64,000 bases of DNA from Aliamphritea hakodatensis (lineage in GTDB: Bacteria > Pseudomonadota > Gammaproteobacteria > Pseudomonadales > Balneatricaceae). The stretch spans positions 434,001 to 498,000 of the forward strand of contig NZ_AP025281.1 of NCBI RefSeq assembly GCF_024347195.1, written 5' to 3'. Position numbers and translations under genes: made by a program. Under the pieces are notes generated by a model. That model saw only the letters and a list, made by a program, of their open reading frames with translations. It was not told the DNA's origin and did no database searches. Shown in pieces: positions 36,752 through 44,986 of this stretch; position 1 is the stretch's first letter, and the number at the start of each line of letters is the position of its first letter.

Positions 36752-37609
36752 ATGGGCAAAAGCCTGCAAGTCGTTGAAGCATTATCCCCGGGTCAGAATC
36801 TCGAGGCATATGTACGCTCGGTTAGCGCTATCCCTGTATTGTCAGTGGAAGAAGAACGCGAACTGGCGGAACGTCTGTATTACAACAATGATCTTGAGGC
36901 GGCGCGCCGTCTCGTAATGTCACACATGCGCTTTGTTGTGCATGTGGCCAAGAGCTATTCCGGTTATGGCCTGGCTCAGGCAGATCTTATTCAGGAAGGT
37001 AACGTGGGCCTGATGAAGGCTGTTAAGCGTTTCGATCCTAATGTCGGTGTCCGGCTGGTGTCTTTTGCTGTGCACTGGATTAAAGCTGAAATGCATGAGT
37101 ACATTCTGCGTAACTGGCGGATCGTAAAAGTTGCGACCACTAAAGCCCAGCGCAAAATGTTCTTTAACCTGCGCAGCAAGAAAAAGAGCCTCGGCTGGTT
37201 GACCAACGATGAAGTCAAAGCCGTTGCTGAAGATCTGGGGGTCGATCAGGCCGTCGTCCGTGAGATGGAAGGCCGGATGAGCAGTTCAGACATGGCTTAT
37301 GATGCGCCGGTTGGGGATGATGATGAGCGTGCTTATCAGTCTCCGGCATATTTCCTGGAAGATCACTCCAATGATCCGGCCCGTCAGGTTGAAGATGAAA
37401 ACTGGGAAAATGATTCCAACACCCGTCTGGCGACAGCGATGTCACAGCTGGATGAACGCAGTCAGGATATTCTGGCACAGCGCTGGTTAACGGAAGAAAA
37501 ATCCACCTTGCATGAACTGGCGGCCCAGTATCAGGTATCCGCTGAACGGATCCGGCAGTTGGAAAAGAATGCCATGAAAAAGATTAAGGTGGCGATGCTG
37601 GAGGCCTGA
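36752..37609 (+). CDS. rpoH: RNA polymerase heat-shock sigma factor RpoH
   Basis: Sigma-32, directing transcription of chaperone and protease genes. 285 residues. Region 2 is evident (DLIQEGNVGLMKAVKRFDP, then FAVHWIKAEMHEYILRNWRIVK), the RpoH box is QRKMFFNLRS at 133-142, and region 4 ends with the helix-turn-helix SAERIRQLEKNAMKKIK. The order ftsY-ftsE-ftsX-rpoH is the classic one. A run of 228 bases before it leaves room for its own promoters. A terminator follows at 37675. Confidence 0.98.
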   Translation: MGKSLQVVEALSPGQNLEAYVRSVSAIPVLSVEEERELAERLYYNNDLEAARRLVMSHMRFVVHVAKSYSGYGLAQADLIQEGNVGLMKAVKRFDPNVGVRLVSFAVHWIKAEMHEYILRNWRIVKVATTKAQRKMFFNLRSKKKSLGWLTNDEVKAVAEDLGVDQAVVREMEGRMSSSDMAYDAPVGDDDERAYQSPAYFLEDHSNDPARQVEDENWENDSNTRLATAMSQLDERSQDILAQRWLTEEKSTLHELAAQYQVSAERIRQLEKNAMKKIKVAMLEA

Positions 37610-37674
37610 CGTGTATGAGCCGTTAGTTACTCTGCAAAGCAAGATACCCACTTTAGTCCAAGAATATGAACAAT

Positions 37675-37709
37675 AAGCCGTAAGCTTTTCAGGAGCTTGC
37701 GGCTTTTTT
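37675..37709 (+). terminator. Terminator after rpoH
   Basis: GCCGTAAGCT and AGCTTGCGGC form a ten-pair stem with one G-U pair, followed by six T, 66 bases past the rpoH stop. Confidence 0.85.
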
Positions 37710-37800
37710 GTCTGTGTGGATCAGTCACTTCCCCGTTTCTGGTTGCTGCACCGGCAGTACTTTCCCGCTAGAATATCTGCCCCGACCGAGGAGCCGAAAA

Positions 37801-38193
37801 ATGAGTGCCCGTTTGAGTCTGATGATTGCTGCTGTCAGTGGCATGCTGGCGGTTGCGCTGGGGGCATTTGCTGCCCATGCACTGCGCAGTCAGCTGAGCG
37901 AACGTTACTATGATATCTGGCAGACTGCGGTGCAGTATCAGATGTTTCATACACTGGCGTTGTTGGCGGTCGGGATAATGCTGGAGCGGCACAGTCGTCT
38001 GAGCCTGCGTCTGGCAGCCTGGTTGTTTACGGGTGGTATGTTATTGTTTTGCGGCAGTTTATATATGCTGGCATTCACCGGAATAACAACCCTGGGCATG
38101 ATTACTCCGTTAGGCGGCGGTCTGTTTCTGGCAGGCTGGCTGATGTTGGCGCTGGCTGTGTTCCGCGCCCCTGAAAAACTTAATGACTGTTAG
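37801..38193 (+). CDS. DUF423 (YgdD-like) membrane protein
   Basis: 130-residue inner-membrane protein with four hydrophobic segments. The DUF423 signature is near the N-terminus: MLAVALGAFAAHAL, followed by WQTAVQYQMFHTLALL. Start at the ATG at 37801 with GAGGAG eight bases upstream. Function unknown. Ten bases separate it from thiS. Confidence 0.92.
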   Translation: MSARLSLMIAAVSGMLAVALGAFAAHALRSQLSERYYDIWQTAVQYQMFHTLALLAVGIMLERHSRLSLRLAAWLFTGGMLLFCGSLYMLAFTGITTLGMITPLGGGLFLAGWLMLALAVFRAPEKLNDC

Positions 38194-38203
38194 GCTAAGA
38201 TCA

Positions 38204-38404
38204 ATGCAAATCCAAGTAAATGGCGACATCATTGACGTTGAAGACAACATGACCCTGGGCGCGCTGTTAACGCAGATGGACCTGGGAGAGCGTCGTGTGG
38301 CAATCGAACTGAATCTGGAAATTATTCCCCGCAGCCAGCATGCAGAAACCACGCTGGCAGCGAACGATCGGGTTGAAATTGTGCATGCGATCGGTGGTGG
38401 CTGA
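38204..38404 (+). CDS. thiS: Thiamine biosynthesis sulfur carrier ThiS
   Basis: 66-residue ubiquitin-like protein that carries sulfur as a C-terminal thiocarboxylate to thiazole synthase. The required diglycine end is present (HAIGGG). Start at the ATG at 38204; an earlier frame start lies inside the DUF423 gene. Immediately upstream of thiG, its partner. I see no TPP riboswitch before it. Confidence 0.95.
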   Translation: MQIQVNGDIIDVEDNMTLGALLTQMDLGERRVAIELNLEIIPRSQHAETTLAANDRVEIVHAIGGG

Positions 38405-38499
38405 GCCACATCCGTACAGGCGTCGTAACCGATAAACAGACATTGCTGCCGGCTGGTCGGGCAATGTGTTAATAAGAATATTAAGTCAGGATAATTGAC

Positions 38500-39294
38500 A
38501 TGGCTGAGCAACAGAATGATTCGCTGGTAATTGCCGGTACAACGTATAACTCCCGTCTGCTGGTAGGCACGGGTAAATACAAGGATATGGAAGAAACCCG
38601 TCTGGCAATTGAAGCCAGCGGTGCTGAGATTGTGACGCTGGCGGTACGCCGTACCAATATCGGTCAGAATCCTGATGAACCGAATCTGCTGGATGTGATT
38701 TCTCCGGAGAAGTACACCATTCTGCCAAACACCGCCGGCTGCTATGATGCACCGGATGCTGTGCGTACCTGTAAGCTGGCCCGTGAGCTGCTGGACGGTC
38801 ATGATCTGGTGAAGCTGGAAGTACTGGGTGACCAGAAAACCCTGTATCCGAACATTGTTGAAACGCTGAAAGCTGCTGAAGAGCTGGTCAAAGATAACTT
38901 CAAAGTGATGGTATACACCAACGATGATCCGATCGTTGCCAAGCAGCTGGAAGAGATGGGCTGCGTAGCCGTCATGCCGCTGGGTTCGCTGATCGGTTCC
39001 GGTCTGGGCATTCTGAATCCGCATAATATTCGCATCATTATGGAAAACGCCAATGTGCCGATTCTGGTTGATGCCGGTGTGGGTACACCGTCGGATGCGG
39101 CATTCGCAATGGAAATGGGTTGTGAAGGCGTACTGATGAATACTGCAATTGCCGCTGCTCAGAATCCGATTCTGATGGCCAGCGCAATGAAAAAAGCCAT
39201 CGAAGCCGGCCGGGAAGGTTATCTGGCAGGCCGGATGCCGAAGAAAGCGTACGCAAGTGCTTCTTCACCGATGGAAGGCTTGATCGTCGGCTGA
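38500..39294 (+). CDS. thiG: Thiazole synthase ThiG
   Basis: Forms the thiazole phosphate ring of thiamine from deoxyxylulose phosphate, a glycine-derived imine and ThiS thiocarboxylate. 264 residues, TIM barrel. Schiff-base lysine in LVKLEVLGDQKTLYPN; phosphate loop in DAGVGTPSDAAFAMEMG; N-terminal SRLLVGTGKY. Ends at a terminator 30 bases downstream. Confidence 0.97.
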   Translation: MAEQQNDSLVIAGTTYNSRLLVGTGKYKDMEETRLAIEASGAEIVTLAVRRTNIGQNPDEPNLLDVISPEKYTILPNTAGCYDAPDAVRTCKLARELLDGHDLVKLEVLGDQKTLYPNIVETLKAAEELVKDNFKVMVYTNDDPIVAKQLEEMGCVAVMPLGSLIGSGLGILNPHNIRIIMENANVPILVDAGVGTPSDAAFAMEMGCEGVLMNTAIAAAQNPILMASAMKKAIEAGREGYLAGRMPKKAYASASSPMEGLIVG

Positions 39295-39324
39295 TTCAGG
39301 CTTATCCTTCATGGCAAAGTTAAT

Positions 39325-39349
39325 CGCACGGCTCAGGTCGTGCGTTTTT
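39325..39349 (+). terminator. Terminator between thiG and trmB
   Basis: CGCACG-GCTCAGGT-CGTGCG followed by TTTTT: six-pair GC-rich stem 30 bases after thiG. Confidence 0.8.
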
Positions 39350-39407
39350 GTTTCCAGCGCAGTGTTGCTTCAGAGCAATACGGAATTTTAGTTAGTTGAA
39401 GGCACGC

Positions 39408-40166
39408 ATGTCACAAGAGCACAACGACCCGCAAAATCCCGGAGAAAATCAAACCGGTTCCACCCCGAATGAGACTCAGCAAGGTGAAAAGTACATGCGT
39501 ACGGTTCGCAGCTTTGTTGTTCGTGGCGGACGCATGACTGAAGGCCAGGAGCGGGCTTACAGCGAAGTATGGCCAACCATGGGGCTGGACGTTGAGCAGG
39601 GAATGCTGGACCTGACCGAAGTGTTTGGCCGTGAGGCACCGGTGGTGCTGGAAATCGGCTTTGGCATGGGCGATTCGCTGGTGGCGATGGCGGAGGCGAT
39701 GCCGGAGAAAAACTACATCGGTGTTGAAGTGCACCGCCCGGGTGTCGGCCGTTTGCTGAATAATGCCAGCGAAGGCGGGCTGACCAATATGCGGGTATTC
39801 TGTACCGATGCGCTGGATGTGCTTGCTAAATCCATTCCGGATGGCAGCCTGGAAACCGTACAGCTGTTCTTCCCGGATCCGTGGCATAAGAAAAAGCACA
39901 ACAAGCGCCGTATTGTGCAGCCTGCATTTGCTGAAACCATCCGTAAGAAGTTACGGGTCGGAGGTCAGTTCCATATGGCAACCGACTGGGAGCCTTATGC
40001 TGAACATATGATGGAAGTCATGAGTGCCGCGCCAGGGTATGAAAATGCCGAAGGTCAGGGACAGTATGCTCCGCAACCGGAATGGCGTCCGGTAACCAAG
40101 TTCCAGCGCCGTGGTGAACGGCTGGGCCACGGTGTGTGGGACCTGATGTTTACCCGCATCGACTGA
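39408..40166 (+). CDS. trmB: tRNA (guanine-46-N7)-methyltransferase
   Basis: Makes m7G46 in the variable loop of tRNAs using S-adenosylmethionine. 252 residues from the ATG at 39408 (GAAGG upstream). The first 30 residues are polar and low complexity; the core starts MRTVRSFVVRGGRMT. AdoMet pocket VLEIGFGMGDSLVAMA, YIGVEVHRPG, and catalytic-region FFPDPWHKKKHNKRR are typical. Confidence 0.96.
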   Translation: MSQEHNDPQNPGENQTGSTPNETQQGEKYMRTVRSFVVRGGRMTEGQERAYSEVWPTMGLDVEQGMLDLTEVFGREAPVVLEIGFGMGDSLVAMAEAMPEKNYIGVEVHRPGVGRLLNNASEGGLTNMRVFCTDALDVLAKSIPDGSLETVQLFFPDPWHKKKHNKRRIVQPAFAETIRKKLRVGGQFHMATDWEPYAEHMMEVMSAAPGYENAEGQGQYAPQPEWRPVTKFQRRGERLGHGVWDLMFTRID

Positions 40167-40170
40167 TCAT

Positions 40171-40199
40171 AAAAAAGAGTGCTGAGGCACTCTTTTTTT
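40171..40199. terminator. Terminator after trmB (bidirectional)
   Basis: AAAAAAGAGTGC-TGAG-GCACTCTTTTTTT: 12-pair stem with T-runs on both strands, between convergent trmB and the alpha-hydroxy-acid dehydrogenase gene. Confidence 0.92.
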
Positions 40200-40245
40200 A
40201 TGGGCGGGACTCTTTTTTTATGGGCGGACTCTTTTTTATGGGCAG
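40189..40245. repeat. Three tandem copies of the terminator's T-tract side
   Basis: ACTCTTTTTTTATGGGCGGG is repeated at 40189-40208, 40209-40227 and 40228-40245 with small length differences. Only the first copy retains the pairing arm of the terminator. Confidence 0.85.
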
Positions 40246-40271
40246 CACTGGCTTACAAGCTGTCTTTGGGT

Positions 40272-41429
40272 TCAGTCTTTGAGCAGCGGGGATATCGGAT
40301 CGATGTTGTGCATACCGACCCGGGTAATGTCCCGTTCGCCGCACAGGGCCATGGTGATATCCAGCTCATTACGGATGATATCCAGCGCTTTGGTAACCCC
40401 TGCCTGACCCATGGCTCCCAGCCCGTACAGGTGCGGGCGGCCGATATACACCCCTTTCGCACCGAGGCACAGGGCTTTGAGTACATCCTGGCCGGAGCGG
40501 ATGCCACCATCAAAATGAATTTCTATTTTATCCCCAACAGCGGCCACAATTTCCGGTAACGCCCGGATGGATGAGCGGGCTCCGTCCAGTTGCCGGCCAC
40601 CGTGATTGGAAACAATCAGTGCATCGGCGCCACTGTCGGCGGCCCGGATGGCATCTTCTTTATCCAGAATGCCTTTAAGGATCAGCGGGCCATCCCAGCG
40701 GGCTTTGATCCACTCAATATCATCCCAGGAAAGGCGTGGGTCGAACTGGCTGGCGGTCCATGATGACAGGGATGAAAGGTCGTCCACGCCGCTGACATGG
40801 CCGACGATATTGCCGAACCCGTGGCGGCGGGTGGTTGCCATTTTTAGGCACCAGCCGGGCCGGGTTGCCATCTGCCAGATGTGCTTGGGAGTAAACTTGG
40901 GCGGTGCAGACAGACCGTTTCTGAGATCCTTATGCCGCTGACCAAGGATCTGCAGGTCAAACGTCAGTACCAGGGCTGAGCATCTGGCGTCTTTTGCGCG
41001 CTGAATCAGGCTCTCAATGAAGCCGCGGTCTTTCATCATATACAGCTGAAACCAGAAGGGCTTTTCAGTGGCTGAAGCGACGTCTTCGAGTGAACAGATA
41101 CTCATGGTGGATAAGGTATAAGGGATACCAGCTGCTTCGCAGGCCCTGGCGGCGAGAATTTCACCATCGGCATGTTGCATGCCTGCCAGCCCGGTGGGGG
41201 CGACAGCCACTGGCATGGCTGTGTTTTGTCCGACCAGAGTGCTCTGTAACGAGCGGTTCGTCATATCAACAGCGACCCTCTGGCGCAGCAGAATTTGCTG
41301 AAAATCCGCTTCATTCGAGCGGTAGGTGCTTTCTGTCCAGGCACCTGAGTCGGCGTAGTCAAAAAACATTTTTGGCACCCGTTTACGGGCCAGTTCTTTT
41401 AAATCGTTAATTTCAACAATGGCTGACAT
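40272..41429 (-). CDS. FMN-dependent alpha-hydroxy-acid dehydrogenase (LldD family)
   Basis: Flavoenzyme of 385 residues that oxidises a 2-hydroxy acid, probably L-lactate to pyruvate or glycolate to glyoxylate. Family motifs: FDYADSGAW near the N-terminus, PVAVAPTGLAGM for FMN, QLYMMKDRG, and the active-site signature SNHGGRQLDGARS with catalytic His and Arg, then FDGGIRSGQDVLKAL and GRPHLYGLGAMG. The long loop between residues 180 and 240 fits membrane-associated LldD/mandelate dehydrogenase types. Substrate is not fixed by sequence. A FadR-type operator lies 78 bases upstream. Confidence 0.92.
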   Translation of the reverse strand: MSAIVEINDLKELARKRVPKMFFDYADSGAWTESTYRSNEADFQQILLRQRVAVDMTNRSLQSTLVGQNTAMPVAVAPTGLAGMQHADGEILAARACEAAGIPYTLSTMSICSLEDVASATEKPFWFQLYMMKDRGFIESLIQRAKDARCSALVLTFDLQILGQRHKDLRNGLSAPPKFTPKHIWQMATRPGWCLKMATTRRHGFGNIVGHVSGVDDLSSLSSWTASQFDPRLSWDDIEWIKARWDGPLILKGILDKEDAIRAADSGADALIVSNHGGRQLDGARSSIRALPEIVAAVGDKIEIHFDGGIRSGQDVLKALCLGAKGVYIGRPHLYGLGAMGQAGVTKALDIIRNELDITMALCGERDITRVGMHNIDPISPLLKD

Positions 41430-41483
41430 ATTGTGGCCTCTGATGTCCTGAGTAATGGTCTGAGTAGAACAAAGTTTTAATGG

Positions 41484-41498
41484 TAACGATACTCGTTA
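41484..41498. promoter_or_regulatory. 15-base inverted repeat
   Basis: TAACGA-TAC-TCGTTA is a perfect dyad with six-base arms, 55 bases upstream of the hydroxy-acid dehydrogenase start. Probable operator. Confidence 0.45.
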
Positions 41499-41506
41499 TC
41501 ATAAAC

Positions 41507-41517
41507 TGGTCTGACCA
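41507..41517. promoter_or_regulatory. FadR/GntR-type operator-like site
   Basis: TGGTCTGACCA fits the TGGTnnnACCA half-site pattern of the FadR subfamily of GntR regulators, and the flanked form ACTGGTCTGACC is very close to the E. coli FadR site. LldR and GlcC belong to the same subfamily, so control by a lactate- or glycolate-type regulator is plausible. No such regulator gene is in the window. Confidence 0.5.
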
Positions 41518-41694
41518 TTCAGTGTCTGTACCCTGAAAAATTCTTATGTGCTGTTAAGTAAATTGTGCCATTTATCGGTGCGTTGTCGTAACTGACTATC
41601 GTTTCGTCGTATTTAAGTGTGCTGATGCTCATTGGCTGGCATAGCATGTAACAATCACTTACGGCCATATTTGATAAATTTTGTTTACTATAGG

Positions 41695-41722
41695 AAACAT
41701 TATTTCCCATTAGGAAATGTTT
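41695..41722. promoter_or_regulatory. Dyad upstream of the aminotransferase-dehydrogenase fusion
   Basis: AAACATTATTTCC and GGAAATGTTT are inverted around CATTA, with a three-base offset. It lies just before TATAAG (41727-41732), overlapping where a -35 box would be, so it is a candidate operator for the fusion gene. Confidence 0.45.
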
Positions 41723-41826
41723 TTGCTATAAGTACCAATCCCACAAACGAGACTTACGGCAGAAACAGGACAAAATCAGAGATTTTGTGTTGTTTTTGAT
41801 ACACAGTTTTAGCAGGTAATAAACAT

Positions 41827-44802
41827 ATGGCTTCTATCCAGCAGCTGAAAAGCGCACGCGATACGGCGATCTCACTGACCGGTAACGGTCTGCCGCCAAC
41901 GACTAAAAACCAGTTCTTCGGCGTTGGCCCGATCACTGATATGACACTGAACGAAGTCGACGCCCGTCTGCTGCGTTTTGAATTTGATGCCTGGCTGGAA
42001 GCTAACTATCCGAAACTGGATGACAAGGGTAACCGTATCGGCAGTTTCACCACTGCTGAAATTGGCCGTGGTATGCACCGTGGTTATCCGGCGGATAAAG
42101 TACTTAACGATATGATGCGTGAGATTCACCGTTATTTCGGCTTCCCTAAGTCGAATAAAATGGCGGTAGGTCTGGGTGGTGGTCACAGCGGTTTTACGGC
42201 TGCCGCTATCCACATGGTAACAGCTAATGATCCTGATCAGATCGTGTTTGTTGATACGCCAAAGCCTGAGTCTGACGCAGCGAAAGCCGGTGGCTTCTTC
42301 CGTCAGTCCTGGGGAACTCAGCTGACTGAATTGCACCGTTTTGCAACAAACGGTGATGAAAACCGACTGATCTTCGCCGAAGGTGAAGGTAGCATCCCAA
42401 GTGCAGATTTCCTGAAAGAACGCGGTGTTAAGCTGTTCTTCGGTGTGGGTCATGAAACGACCGGTGCGACGACCTATACGGAAGCAGAAATCCGTAACCT
42501 GCTGGCCTGGATTGACATGAATCCGGCTGAACACCATGCCATCATCGATGCGACTTCCCTGCTGGGCGCGATGCCATGGGCGGATGACGTGGTTGAGCAG
42601 ATGATGGTTAAGTGCAACATGTTCATGCCGTTCCAGAAAGCCATTGGCGGTGTGTCCGGTTACTACGTTATTTCCCTGACACCGGCTGCCATTAACCTGA
42701 TTGATGAAAATCAGAAAGATCCTTCCTGGGCGATTCCGCGTCAGCTGAAGATTGCGGTACCGCGTGATGCCAAGATGCCACTGACCAGTGAAAAAACCAC
42801 TGAGCTGGGCCCGATCTATGACGCTGCAAATGACGTCATGAAAGGCGGTATCATCAACACGTTCAGCACCCTGGCGTTTGCAGAAACGACTTTTGCGATT
42901 CTGCGTAACGAAAAGAATATCGGTGATGTTAAGACACTGAACGACCGTTCCCGTGCAAACCGTGACATTGTGAATAACTGGATTGCTGCCAGTGACCTGT
43001 TCCAGCTGGGTGTTGAAAACGAAACGGCCCGCGGTGCTGCAGTAACCCTGCTGAAAGTAACGGACTCTGATATCGATGATCCGGCGGTGCACGAGCGTAT
43101 CATCGTGAAGTCCAAGCAAATGCTGGGCTATGAAGGTATTACCCACAGTGACGGCAGCCATGAAAAAGGTCTGGACGTTGCCCGTTATGTAAACGCATTC
43201 CCGGGTTCTCCGGGGGATTATCGTGCCTGGATCGGCGGCATCCGCCCACAGGACGATATTTCTGCCCTGCTGGAAAATATTCAGTTCTGCTACCTGCGCG
43301 CTAAAATTGCAGTGATCGAAGAACTGCTGGACGCGGCCGGTGAAAGCTATGACAGCGCTGTGGCTGCAGCGGCAGGCAGCAATGCCCGTGTGGATGATGC
43401 CAACCGTGCCTACAAAGTGCTGGTTGCAGACCTGATCGGTATGGTTTTCGATGCCGATGGCAATGCGGATTACAGCGAAGTTAAAGCCTACATTGAATCC
43501 AAAGGCGGTGAATTTCATCTGGGTCCTGTCGGTGATGAAGCAGCACTGGCGAAAGGTAAGCTGCACTTCTTCTACCAGCCTGAACTGAGCCGTGAAGATG
43601 AGCTTCTGGCACAGACCAGCGAAGGTCAGTACGACGCAGTAATTGCTGCGGCGACCTTCCTGCCGGCGGCAGCTAAGTTTGAGCTGGGTGGCGTCCGTAT
43701 CGGTGCCGGCACCGGTAACATGGGGTCTGCAAGTTGGGGTGGCGGTAACGGTGATGGCGGTGTTGCACCGCTGATGAACACACCGAGCTTTAACTCCCGT
43801 GCGACTGCACAGACCGCGATGAAAGCGCTGCTGAAGGTGCTGCCTGATCTGCAGGTTGAGAAGATGCATGAGTTGGTTGTTGCCGGTGAGTTTGATACCG
43901 GTAAGAACCTGGCGGAATACCCGACGACCAAGCTGGAAGGTAAGCGTCTGGCGGTGATCGGTTACGGTAATATCGGCCGTGAAGTGGCTAAGCTGGGTGC
44001 CGCATTCGGAATGCAGGTGACTGTATATGCCCGTGAAGCGCACCGTCAGTGGATTGAGTCTGAAGGTTTCAGCTTTGCCGCGACGATTGTTGAAGCAGCG
44101 AAAGATGCTGATGTGATCAGCCCGCACACCGGTCTGGGTGCACTGAATGCGGACACGGGTGTGTTCAGCAATGCCGGTATTATTAACGCTGACGTATTCT
44201 CTGCCATGAAGCAGGGTGCGGTACTGGTTAACTACGACCGTGGTGAAGTGGTTGATATTGATGCGCTGGATGCAGCTCTGAGCTCTGGCCAGATCAGCTA
44301 TGCAGCGATTGATGCGGATCTGTTTAAAGATCCTGCCAGCGGTGAGCTGTCCGGCCCTATGGTGCCGTACCGTAACATTCACCACAAGCACGAAGGCAAA
44401 ATGGAACTGCTGCCGCATGCTGCCGCCGATACTGAGCACATGTCCCGTGTGGAAGGTGCCAGGCAGGCAGTGGATCAGATCTACGGTGTGATCCAGTTTG
44501 CGAAAGTGACTAACCTGAAAGGTGATCTGCCGGAAGGTTACAGCAATGCCGGTGCAAAGACTGTTAACGGTGTCGGCAAAGTATCTGCCAGCAGCGTGGC
44601 TAATCTGGACGATGCCCAGCTGCAGCAGCTCAGCGATGCGGCGCACATGATGGCAGCTTACTGGGGTGCAATTAATGCCACTCAGGATGCTGACCGCCGT
44701 GCGGCACTGATTGCTGAATACAGTGAGCAGATGGTCCTGCAGTCCAACATCTATGGTTCGGTTTTGCAGCAGAACGGCCTGCAGGGACCGTTCAGTAAGT
44801 AA
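41827..44802 (+). CDS. Fusion of SerC-like aminotransferase and SerA-like 2-hydroxyacid dehydrogenase
   Basis: 991-residue two-domain protein. Residues about 20-490 are a class V aminotransferase: Asp241 in IIDATSLLG (PLP ring) and Lys271 in FQKAIGGVSGYYV (Schiff base); the DATS...QK pattern resembles actinobacterial-type SerC. Residues about 560-920 are a D-isomer 2-hydroxyacid dehydrogenase: NTPSFNSRATAQ, NAD motif GYGNIG at 712-717, Arg805 in NYDRGEVVD, and His864 in LLPHAAADT; the usual catalytic Glu appears as Asp in FKDP. A helical tail follows. One chain could thus link 3-phosphoglycerate or glycerate, the matching keto acid, and (phospho)serine. Glycerate kinase lies downstream. Domain calls are firm; substrates are inferred. 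Confidence 0.85.
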   Translation: MASIQQLKSARDTAISLTGNGLPPTTKNQFFGVGPITDMTLNEVDARLLRFEFDAWLEANYPKLDDKGNRIGSFTTAEIGRGMHRGYPADKVLNDMMREIHRYFGFPKSNKMAVGLGGGHSGFTAAAIHMVTANDPDQIVFVDTPKPESDAAKAGGFFRQSWGTQLTELHRFATNGDENRLIFAEGEGSIPSADFLKERGVKLFFGVGHETTGATTYTEAEIRNLLAWIDMNPAEHHAIIDATSLLGAMPWADDVVEQMMVKCNMFMPFQKAIGGVSGYYVISLTPAAINLIDENQKDPSWAIPRQLKIAVPRDAKMPLTSEKTTELGPIYDAANDVMKGGIINTFSTLAFAETTFAILRNEKNIGDVKTLNDRSRANRDIVNNWIAASDLFQLGVENETARGAAVTLLKVTDSDIDDPAVHERIIVKSKQMLGYEGITHSDGSHEKGLDVARYVNAFPGSPGDYRAWIGGIRPQDDISALLENIQFCYLRAKIAVIEELLDAAGESYDSAVAAAAGSNARVDDANRAYKVLVADLIGMVFDADGNADYSEVKAYIESKGGEFHLGPVGDEAALAKGKLHFFYQPELSREDELLAQTSEGQYDAVIAAATFLPAAAKFELGGVRIGAGTGNMGSASWGGGNGDGGVAPLMNTPSFNSRATAQTAMKALLKVLPDLQVEKMHELVVAGEFDTGKNLAEYPTTKLEGKRLAVIGYGNIGREVAKLGAAFGMQVTVYAREAHRQWIESEGFSFAATIVEAAKDADVISPHTGLGALNADTGVFSNAGIINADVFSAMKQGAVLVNYDRGEVVDIDALDAALSSGQISYAAIDADLFKDPASGELSGPMVPYRNIHHKHEGKMELLPHAAADTEHMSRVEGARQAVDQIYGVIQFAKVTNLKGDLPEGYSNAGAKTVNGVGKVSASSVANLDDAQLQQLSDAAHMMAAYWGAINATQDADRRAALIAEYSEQMVLQSNIYGSVLQQNGLQGPFSK

Positions 44803-44986
44803 CGGCAGTTACGCTGGCTGCTGTTACCGGCAGCCGGTTGCTGTGTTTTTCCGGCTGACCGGTGACAAACATAGCTGCTGCTGACAGGCGGATTCTTTTG
44901 CAGCCTGTTATTCTCAAGCCGTTTCAGGACTGACACCTGAAGCGGCTTATTTGTTTTATTTGATATACATCGCCAGGAGACAGGAC

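Larger units (their letters stand above)
41430..41826. other. Divergent control region between hydroxy-acid dehydrogenase and fusion gene
   Basis: About 400 bases containing three dyad elements (listed separately) and a -10-like TATAAG at 41727. A 63-codon leftward frame inside has no motif or ribosome site and is not called. Rather AT-rich compared with its surroundings. Confidence 0.6.

Noticed and set aside
38140..38203. TPP riboswitch before thiS
   Set aside because: The gap from DUF423 to thiS is ten bases and I see no conserved THI-box elements there or upstream of DUF423.
41519..41710. 63-codon leftward frame in the control region
   Set aside because: No ribosome site, odd composition and overlap with regulatory dyads.
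41872..44646. 924-codon open frame on the minus strand
   Set aside because: It is the shadow of the fusion gene; its translation is rich in His, Arg and Gln with no family motif, and the plus-strand frame has clear catalytic motifs.
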